Shown: positions 5,594 to 10,591 of the stretch, piece by piece | Layout: each line of letters begins with the position of its first letter | How positions within the stretch are numbered: position 1 is the first letter of the stretch | Notes under the pieces: generated by a model | What the model was told of the DNA's origin: nothing | Database searches by the model: none | The model's input: only the letters and a program-made list of their open reading frames with translations | Source: Nitrosopumilales archaeon CG15_BIG_FIL_POST_REV_8_21_14_020_37_12 | Lineage (GTDB): Archaea > Thermoproteota > Nitrososphaeria > Nitrososphaerales > Nitrosopumilaceae | Direction: 5' to 3' | DNA length: 10,591 nt | Assembly (NCBI GenBank): GCA_002781805.1 | Contig: PFFZ01000024.1 | Location: 1 to 10,591, forward strand | Made by a program: the position numbers and the translations under genes

Positions 5594-8245
5594 ATGGATA
5601 ATGCACAAATAGAAAATACTATCAATGAGATCCGTAAGCGCAGTGGCGCCGTAACGGCTTTCAATAAAGATAAAATTTCAAATGCCATTTACAAGGCATT
5701 AGCAGCCACATCCAAAGCCGATCGTGGTTTAGCAGATCAACTAGCGGGGAAAGTTGTGAATAAATTAGTAGAACAAGGATTTACAAGCAATAGAACACCA
5801 AGTGTTGAAGACATTCAGGATATTGTAGAGTCGACTTTAATAGATAGTGGAAATAGCGATATCGCCAAAGCCTACATTGTATATCGACATGAGCGTAGAA
5901 AACTAAGAGACGAAAAAATGAAGGTTCTAAATGCAAAGGCATTAGATCCTGTATCTAAGAGATTTGATCTAAATTGTCTCCGAGTCTTAGCATCAAGATA
6001 CCTGTTTAGAAATAACAAAAATGAGATTACAGAATCACCGACTCAAATGTTTGAACGAGTAGCAATTTTGGTTGGTATAGGCGATCTTTTGTATGATACA
6101 CAGGTATTTGACAAGTCAGGCAACATAAAACAAGACATTGATGAAGCTAAATCATATCTTGAGAAACTAGACAACTTTGATTACAAATTCAAAATTGGAA
6201 ACTATTTCCTAAACAAGTGGCACTTTAGATCTCTGATAAACCACTATGTTACGCTTGCAAGCAATGGTCAGATGAAAGTAAGTTTCAAAGATCTCTTGAC
6301 TCTGATAGCAGCCAAAAAATTGGATAACTATGCAGACAAAATTACAGAGTATTTTGAACTGATGACTGCTCAAGACTTTCTGCCAAACTCTCCGACTATG
6401 ATGAATGCAGGCGGACGACTGGGACAGCTTTCTGCATGCTTTGTGCTTGGAATGCAAGATGGAATGGAAGAGATTATGAAATCTACTTCAGATGCAGCAT
6501 TAATCTTCAAATCTGGCGGTGGAGTAGGAATCAATTATTCTGATCTTCGTGAAGAGGGTGACATTGTAGCGTCTACATCAGGCGTTGCGTCAGGTCCTGT
6601 ATCTTTTATGAATATCATCAATACTGTCACTGAAGTTGTAAAACAGGGTGGCAAAAGAAGAGGAGCCAATATGGGAATTATTGAGGCATGGCATCCTGAC
6701 GTTGAAAAATTCATCACTAATAAAACAGAGCCTGGAGTTTTAGAGAACTTTAATGTCAGTGTTGGAATCTGGGAGGACTTTTGGCATGCACTTGTTAACA
6801 CAAGTGATGGCAAATACATGCTCCGAAGCCCACGTGATAAAAAGCCTGTCAGAGAAATCAATGCACACCAGCTAATTGATCTTATTGCGCTATCTGCATG
6901 GAAGAGTGCAGAGCCTGGATTGATCTTCTTTGATCAAATTAACAAATACAACGTATTTGCAAAAGCCAGACAGGCCCCACTACGAGCAACAAATCCTTGT
7001 GGAGAACAGAGCCTTTATCCATACGAATCATGCAATCTTGGTTCTATCAACTTGGTCAATCTTGTAAAAAGAAAGGCTGATGGAGAATACGAATTTGATT
7101 GGCAAAGGTATGAAGAAACAATCAGAAAAACAACACGATTCTTGGATAACATCATTGATGTGAATCATTACCCAGTTCCAGAGATCGACAAAGCATCAAA
7201 GGAATCAAGAAGAATAGGATTAGGTGTTATGGGAGTTGCAGACCTCTTATACAAACTACGGATTCCATACAATTCCAAAGAAGGATATGAACTACAATCA
7301 AAACTGTCTGAAGCACTGACATACTACTCAATGGAAGAAAGTGTAGCACTTGCAAAATCTCGCGGTGAATTCCCATTGTGTTCAAAAACAGAATATCCTG
7401 AAGGAAAAATTCCTGTAGCTGGTTATTATCAAAAACCAAAAGAGACACACTCATACGAATGGGATGCACTAATTGAAAAAATCCAAAAACACGGAATTAG
7501 AAATGTTCTGACAACAACTGTTGCACCAACAGGTACACTGTCCATGATTGCAGATTGCTCCAACGGTATGGAACCTGCATTTGCATTGGTGTTTGAAAAA
7601 AGAGTTACAGTTGGAAGATTCTTCTACACAAATAAGATCATCGAAGAAGTACTCAAGGAACACGGTCTCTATACTGATGAAATCTTGGCCAAAATTGCAG
7701 ATAACTATGGATCACTGAAAGGAATTCCTGAAATTCCTGAATGGATGCAGAAAGTCTTTGTAACTGCAATGGATATTCACTGGGCAGACCATCTAATGGC
7801 ACAAGCTGTATGGCAAGACTGGATTGGAAATGCAATTGCAAAAACAATCAACATGCCATATGATGTAACTGCAGAAGATGTTAAATCTGCATATTTACTG
7901 GCTCATGAATTGGGTCTAAAAGGAATCACAGTTTATCGTGATGGCTCAAGACATACACAAGTACTTCACATGACCAGCGAAAATGCACAAAAAACGTTTG
8001 ATGTAACACCAAGTGAACATATCATAAGCTATGTTACTGAAAACATAACAAATCCCTACATCAAATCACAAGTAAATGCTGCACTTGCCCTCAAAGTTCG
8101 TGATGAAGAAATACAATTAGACTCACATCAACCAGAACAAGTTTCTGAAGACCGTTTATGTCCCACATGCAAAAACAACCTTGTATTCGTAGAAGGTTGC
8201 AGTATATGCATTGAATGTGGATATAGTGGCTGTACTTCTGGATGA
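5594..8245 (+). CDS. nrdJ: Adenosylcobalamin-dependent class II ribonucleotide reductase
   Basis: NrdJ reduces ribonucleotides to deoxyribonucleotides with a radical made from adenosylcobalamin, so it needs no oxygen and no second subunit. An N-terminal ATP-cone (about 12-100, ending AYIVYRHERRKLR) should sense ATP/dATP. The (beta/alpha)10 barrel carries the first redox cysteine C282 in LSACFVL, the NPCGE motif (N467, thiyl cysteine C469, E471), the second redox cysteine C480 in SCNLGS, and PTGTLS near 645-650. The C469-C480 spacing of 11 matches class II enzymes. The C-terminus (856-880) has six cysteines in CPTC and CSICIECGYSGC, the usual zinc/redox tail of NrdJ. At 883 residues it is full length. 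The ATG at 5594 is the natural start. The preceding 697-residue ATP-cone protein is probably its regulator. A T-rich stretch follows the stop. Confidence 0.96.
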   Translation: MDNAQIENTINEIRKRSGAVTAFNKDKISNAIYKALAATSKADRGLADQLAGKVVNKLVEQGFTSNRTPSVEDIQDIVESTLIDSGNSDIAKAYIVYRHERRKLRDEKMKVLNAKALDPVSKRFDLNCLRVLASRYLFRNNKNEITESPTQMFERVAILVGIGDLLYDTQVFDKSGNIKQDIDEAKSYLEKLDNFDYKFKIGNYFLNKWHFRSLINHYVTLASNGQMKVSFKDLLTLIAAKKLDNYADKITEYFELMTAQDFLPNSPTMMNAGGRLGQLSACFVLGMQDGMEEIMKSTSDAALIFKSGGGVGINYSDLREEGDIVASTSGVASGPVSFMNIINTVTEVVKQGGKRRGANMGIIEAWHPDVEKFITNKTEPGVLENFNVSVGIWEDFWHALVNTSDGKYMLRSPRDKKPVREINAHQLIDLIALSAWKSAEPGLIFFDQINKYNVFAKARQAPLRATNPCGEQSLYPYESCNLGSINLVNLVKRKADGEYEFDWQRYEETIRKTTRFLDNIIDVNHYPVPEIDKASKESRRIGLGVMGVADLLYKLRIPYNSKEGYELQSKLSEALTYYSMEESVALAKSRGEFPLCSKTEYPEGKIPVAGYYQKPKETHSYEWDALIEKIQKHGIRNVLTTTVAPTGTLSMIADCSNGMEPAFALVFEKRVTVGRFFYTNKIIEEVLKEHGLYTDEILAKIADNYGSLKGIPEIPEWMQKVFVTAMDIHWADHLMAQAVWQDWIGNAIAKTINMPYDVTAEDVKSAYLLAHELGLKGITVYRDGSRHTQVLHMTSENAQKTFDVTPSEHIISYVTENITNPYIKSQVNAALALKVRDEEIQLDSHQPEQVSEDRLCPTCKNNLVFVEGCSICIECGYSGCTSG

Positions 8246-8257
8246 GATAATCACAAC

Positions 8258-8279
8258 TTTTTTACTTTCTTTCCTTTTT
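8258..8279 (+). terminator. T-rich transcription end after nrdJ, also holding the next promoter
   Basis: The 42-base gap after nrdJ contains runs of six, three, three and five T, the type of signal archaeal RNA polymerase uses to stop. No hairpin is present. Its left end, TTTTTTA (8258-8264), is centred 27 nt before the GTG at 8288 and may also act as the TATA element of the next gene. Confidence 0.5.
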
Positions 8280-8287
8280 GAGTCGGT

Positions 8288-9403
8288 GTGGATAAAAAGA
8301 TCTTAGCTGTTGTTGCAGGAATTGCAGTAATTGCTGGCATTCTTGTTGTAGTGGTTATGTCGGGCTTTGATTCGACTAATCAGAAACCTAATGAAAAAAT
8401 TGGACTAGTGATTAATTCGCCACATTCTTCTGTATCACTACAACAAATTGATGAAATATTTTCAGATGCATCATCCACCGGAATTGGAAGAAGTAACATC
8501 TATCTTTTCTGGAATCTTGTGGAACCTCAGCGTGGGGAGTTTGATTGGAAACAATCTGATATCCTGATGGGTTTAAATGAAAAAAATGATCTAAAGGTTA
8601 CTCTTTTCTTCTCTGTGATTAATGGAGAAACACTTGGTCCATTCCCTTCATGGATTGGAAAGCCATCAATCAATTCTATTGGTGAAGACAGATTAGTAAA
8701 TGTCCTTGATGCAATCTTGTCTAGATACAACATTATAGATACTGTGATAATAGCAGGCGAGACTGAATCACAATTTCGTTACTATGAACAAAACATCCCT
8801 GTATACAAGGAACTATTTTCTGGTACATATGAAAAGTTAAAAGAAAAATATCCTAATGTCAAGTTTGGGAACTCATTTGCACTTCACAACGTATTAAACA
8901 AAAACTTGGAACACATAGTAACTGATTTATCTGTTGGTGACTTTGTTGCCTTTTCATATTTTCCAGTTGACAGCCTAAATGATATTGTAAAAACCCCCCA
9001 AAAATCCAAAGAAGATCTTCTAAAGACATTTGAAATTGTACCTGACAAAAAAGTTGGATTTTTTGAAATTAGCTGGAGTACATCTGATTTTGTGGGAGGT
9101 TCCTCTGAAGCCCAAAAGGATTTCCTAAAAGAACTGTTTGAATTTTACACTGAAAATGAATCCGAGATTGAATTCTTAACTTGGTACAGACAGCACGACA
9201 AGTCAGAAGGTACTTGCGTTACAGAGCACCAGGCAATTGGTGACACAAGTATTGATCTGGGTGGAGATTCTGGATTGGGCAGCAGTGAATATGTCATTGA
9301 GAGACTAAACTATTACATTTGTAATGCAGGTCTGGTCGATGTTAATGGAAATCCAAAACCTGGATGGCATGAATTTAAAAATCAAATAGAAATGATCAAT
9401 TAA
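8288..9403 (+). CDS. Membrane-anchored TIM-barrel protein resembling clan GH-A glycosidases
   Basis: Residues 4-24 form one hydrophobic helix after a short KK-containing N-terminus, so the rest is probably outside the cell. The outer domain reads like a clan GH-A (beta/alpha)8 glycosidase. FWNLVEPQRGEFDWKQSD (about 74-91) is the common early-strand signature, followed by LKVTLFFSV. E158 in IIAGETES sits where strand 4 usually carries the acid/base. E260 in VGFFEISWS sits where strand 7 carries the nucleophile, and FLTWYRQHD follows. The usual Asn before the acid/base is replaced by Gly, so activity is uncertain. C310 and C345 could form a disulfide. I cannot assign a GH family or substrate; surface or S-layer glycan turnover is a guess. 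The GTG start has a TATA-like element 27 nt upstream, and the stop is one base before the Nep1 start. Confidence 0.75.
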   Translation: MDKKILAVVAGIAVIAGILVVVVMSGFDSTNQKPNEKIGLVINSPHSSVSLQQIDEIFSDASSTGIGRSNIYLFWNLVEPQRGEFDWKQSDILMGLNEKNDLKVTLFFSVINGETLGPFPSWIGKPSINSIGEDRLVNVLDAILSRYNIIDTVIIAGETESQFRYYEQNIPVYKELFSGTYEKLKEKYPNVKFGNSFALHNVLNKNLEHIVTDLSVGDFVAFSYFPVDSLNDIVKTPQKSKEDLLKTFEIVPDKKVGFFEISWSTSDFVGGSSEAQKDFLKELFEFYTENESEIEFLTWYRQHDKSEGTCVTEHQAIGDTSIDLGGDSGLGSSEYVIERLNYYICNAGLVDVNGNPKPGWHEFKNQIEMIN

Positions 9404-9404
9404 G

Positions 9405-10073
9405 ATGCTATCGCTTATTCTTGCCGAATCTTCTTTAGAATTAATACCTAAAGAATTACAACCTCATCCCTCAGTAATTTCCCATGCGCACAAATTAGAC
9501 AAACACCCATCTGAAATTTTCCTTGATAACTCTTGGCATTTTGCGGCAATGAAAGGAATCTCTAATGAAATAAAGCGAGGCAGACCTGACCTGGTTCATT
9601 TTTCTATCTTGGAAGCAACTACAATTCCACTTTTCTATGAAAATAAAGTTCAAATTTTTATTCATACAATTGATGATAAAGTAATTAGTATTGGAGATGC
9701 TGTACATATTCCAAAATCATATCATAGATTTGCAGGCCTGTTTGAAAAGTTGTTTTTAGAAAAATCTATCAACTCGGAAAATCATGAATTGTTATCTATC
9801 AAAAACCAATCATTTTCAGATTTAATAGATGAAATAAAACCCTCACAAGTCATTGGATTGTCGACTACAGGAAAACCAAGCACATTTGAGAAAATTGCTT
9901 CTAATTTAGTGGATAACTCATGTGTTGTTGTAGGTGGATTCCAGAAAGGACACTTTTCTGATCCAGTCAAAAATCGATTTACACATCTATTTTCTGTTGG
10001 AAGTATATCATTGGAAGCACATGTAGTTGTTGCTAGAATGCTTTACGAGTATGAAAAAACCATTTTTATGTAG
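9405..10073 (+). CDS. nep1: rRNA pseudouridine N1-methyltransferase Nep1/Emg1
   Basis: Nep1 is a SPOUT-class, knotted, dimeric methyltransferase that adds an N1-methyl to a pseudouridine in the helix 35 loop of small-subunit rRNA, using S-adenosylmethionine. Visible family features are the start MLSLILAESSLELIP, LDNSWHFAAM (40-49), the RNA-binding RPDLVHFSIL (60-69), FIHTID (85-90), GLSTTGKP (151-158), GGFQKGHFS (177-185) and a final SVGSISLEAHVVVARMLYEYE that lines the cofactor site. At 222 residues it has normal archaeal length. The ATG lies one base after the stop of the glycosidase-like gene, suggesting co-transcription and coupled translation even though the functions appear unrelated. 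Downstream lie the RNase P subunit and S19e; in yeast, Nep1 is functionally linked to Rps19, so the placement is meaningful. Confidence 0.95.
   Translation: MLSLILAESSLELIPKELQPHPSVISHAHKLDKHPSEIFLDNSWHFAAMKGISNEIKRGRPDLVHFSILEATTIPLFYENKVQIFIHTIDDKVISIGDAVHIPKSYHRFAGLFEKLFLEKSINSENHELLSIKNQSFSDLIDEIKPSQVIGLSTTGKPSTFEKIASNLVDNSCVVVGGFQKGHFSDPVKNRFTHLFSVGSISLEAHVVVARMLYEYEKTIFM
10063..10069 (+). promoter_or_regulatory. Candidate TATA element of the tRNA-Gly gene
   Basis: TTTTTAT is centred about 30 nt before the mature 5' end of the tRNA and lies within the last codons of nep1. The tRNA could therefore be transcribed on its own or read through from nep1. Confidence 0.4.
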
Positions 10074-10095
10074 GAGAAAAAGTTTGATTTCTTGT

Positions 10096-10169
10096 GCAGT
10101 CATAGTATAGCCTGGTTAGTATTCGGGGTTTCCAACCCTGTGACGCGGGTTCGAATCCCGCTGACTGCA
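10096..10169 (+). tRNA. tRNA-Gly (anticodon UCC)
   Basis: The acceptor stem GCAGTCA (10096-10102) pairs fully with TGACTGC (10162-10168), with discriminator A at 10169. The D arm is weak, GTAT/GTAT with two G-T pairs, and has GG in its loop. The anticodon stem CGGGG/CCCTG encloses TTTCCAA, so the anticodon is TCC at 10131-10133, reading glycine codons GGA and, by wobble, GGG. The T arm GCGGG/CCCGC encloses TTCGAAT. The variable loop is short. There is no intron and no encoded CCA, so CCA is added after transcription. Confidence 0.96.
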
Positions 10170-10191
10170 TGTTTATCTTAAAGACAAGCAA

Positions 10192-10197
10192 TTTTTA
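10192..10197 (+). promoter_or_regulatory. Candidate TATA element of the Rpp21 gene
   Basis: TTTTTA is centred about 25 nt before the GTG at 10220, consistent with a leaderless transcript. No ribosome binding site is visible between them. Confidence 0.4.
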
Positions 10198-10219
10198 GGT
10201 CCAAATCAAGTCTAAAGAT

Positions 10220-10522
10220 GTGAAATCTACTATTAGAAAAATTGCGCTAGAACGAATGCAAATTCTAATTGAGAATGCAATCTTGAATGCAAAAACAAAT
10301 CCTGAGATATCTCAACGACAAGCCTTTCTTGCAAGAAAGATATGCACAAAATACAAGATCCGAATGCCTTACTCCCTCAGATTAGTTTTCTGTAAAAAAT
10401 GTAAATCTTTTATCGCACCAGGAATTAATTCTAGAATACGTCTGGGAAGAACATCTGTAAAGTCGATCAGAATAACATGTAACTTGTGTGGGCATACTTA
10501 TCGCAAAATAATAGCTCAATGA
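10220..10522 (+). CDS. rnp4: Ribonuclease P protein component 4 (Rpp21/Rpr2 family)
   Basis: This is one of the archaeal protein subunits of RNase P, the RNA-based enzyme that trims the 5' leader of pre-tRNA. Rpp21 pairs with Rpp29 and contacts the specificity domain of the RNA. The sequence has the expected two parts: N-terminal helices (about 1-48) with FLARKICTKYKIRMP, then a zinc ribbon with FCKKC (C58, C61) and CNLCG (C87, C90), with FIAPGINSRIRLG in between. At 100 residues it is a usual archaeal length. The start is GTG at 10220; the overlapping ATG at 10218 runs straight into a stop. It lies just after a tRNA gene and just before S19e, a gene order also familiar from other archaea. 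Confidence 0.93.
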   Translation: MKSTIRKIALERMQILIENAILNAKTNPEISQRQAFLARKICTKYKIRMPYSLRLVFCKKCKSFIAPGINSRIRLGRTSVKSIRITCNLCGHTYRKIIAQ

Positions 10523-10529
10523 TTTATAA
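10523..10529 (+). promoter_or_regulatory. TATA element of the S19e gene
   Basis: TTTATAA directly follows the rnp4 stop and is centred about 28 nt before the ATG at 10554. It is the cleanest TATA box in the window and suggests that S19e starts its own leaderless transcript. Confidence 0.55.
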
Positions 10530-10553
10530 GACGATTATCGATTTTTTGTCTTT

Positions 10554-10591
10554 ATGGCAAAGGTATACGATGTTCCATCTGATGTACTGAT
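10554..10591 (+). CDS. rps19e: Ribosomal protein S19e, N-terminal fragment (cut by window edge)
   Basis: Only 12 full codons are present, MAKVYDVPSDVL, before the window ends. The VYDVP start matches archaeal S19e, a small-subunit ribosomal protein needed for 30S maturation, and S19e is a common neighbour of rnp4 in archaea. A good TATA box about 28 nt upstream supports this ATG. With so few residues the call rests mainly on the N-terminal signature and context. Confidence 0.75.
   Translation, partial: MAKVYDVPSDVL

Noticed and set aside
6535..6861. Minus-strand ORF of 108 codons inside nrdJ
   Set aside because: It is a shadow of the conserved nrdJ frame with low-complexity, unrecognisable protein sequence.
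1..10591. CRISPR array, insertion sequence, or integrated element at the tRNA
   Set aside because: I see no spaced direct repeats, no transposase or integrase, and no duplicated tRNA 3' end near the tRNA-Gly; the neighbours are ordinary core genes.

Overview
The window is most consistent with a marine ammonia-oxidising archaeon of the Nitrosopumilus type (Nitrososphaerota, formerly Thaumarchaeota). The DNA is AT-rich and compact. It carries several archaeal genes: Nep1, the RNase P subunit Rpp21/Rnp4, ribosomal protein S19e, a DUF35 partner of a thiolase, and a short tRNA-Gly without encoded CCA. Most genes have an archaeal TATA element about 25-30 nt before the start codon and no clear ribosome binding site, which points to leaderless transcripts. 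The organism call rests on gene content and my recognition of protein families, not on a database search.

Layout. Bases 77-883 encode a carbon-nitrogen hydrolase. It overlaps tail-to-tail with a minus-strand protein carrying two topoisomerase-type zinc fingers (867-1334). That gene is divergent from a thiolase (about 1391-2545), and both seem to share one TATA element. The thiolase is followed after one base by a DUF35 zinc-ribbon/OB-fold protein (2547-2912). A 53-residue double-CxxC protein lies at 2983-3144. Then comes the ribonucleotide reductase (RNR) region: a 697-residue protein (3287-5380) with a winged-helix domain, an ATP-cone, a class III RNR-like body and a terminal zinc ribbon, followed by an adenosylcobalamin-dependent class II RNR, NrdJ (5594-8245). 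After a T-rich gap lies a membrane-anchored glycosidase-like protein (8288-9403), followed after one base by Nep1 (9405-10073). tRNA-Gly(UCC) (10096-10169), Rpp21 (10220-10522) and the first codons of ribosomal protein S19e (10554 to the edge) finish the window.

Most interesting point. The 697-residue protein looks like a dead RNR turned into a regulator. It keeps the ATP-cone, much of the class III RNR fold and the zinc ribbon. It has no cysteine before residue 625, so it lacks the thiyl-radical cysteine, and it stops just after the zinc ribbon, where NrdD enzymes carry their glycyl-radical loop. A DNA-binding domain is fused to its N-terminus and it sits directly upstream of nrdJ. I infer a nucleotide-sensing transcription factor for RNR, similar in logic to bacterial NrdR but built differently. 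The noncoding regions before it and before nrdJ share a repeated GATCNAAAA word that may be its operator.

The right end is a translation and ribosome-biogenesis cluster (Nep1, tRNA-Gly, Rpp21, S19e). The thiolase-DUF35 pair probably makes or cleaves acetoacetyl-CoA for the mevalonate pathway and/or the 3-hydroxypropionate/4-hydroxybutyrate carbon-fixation cycle.
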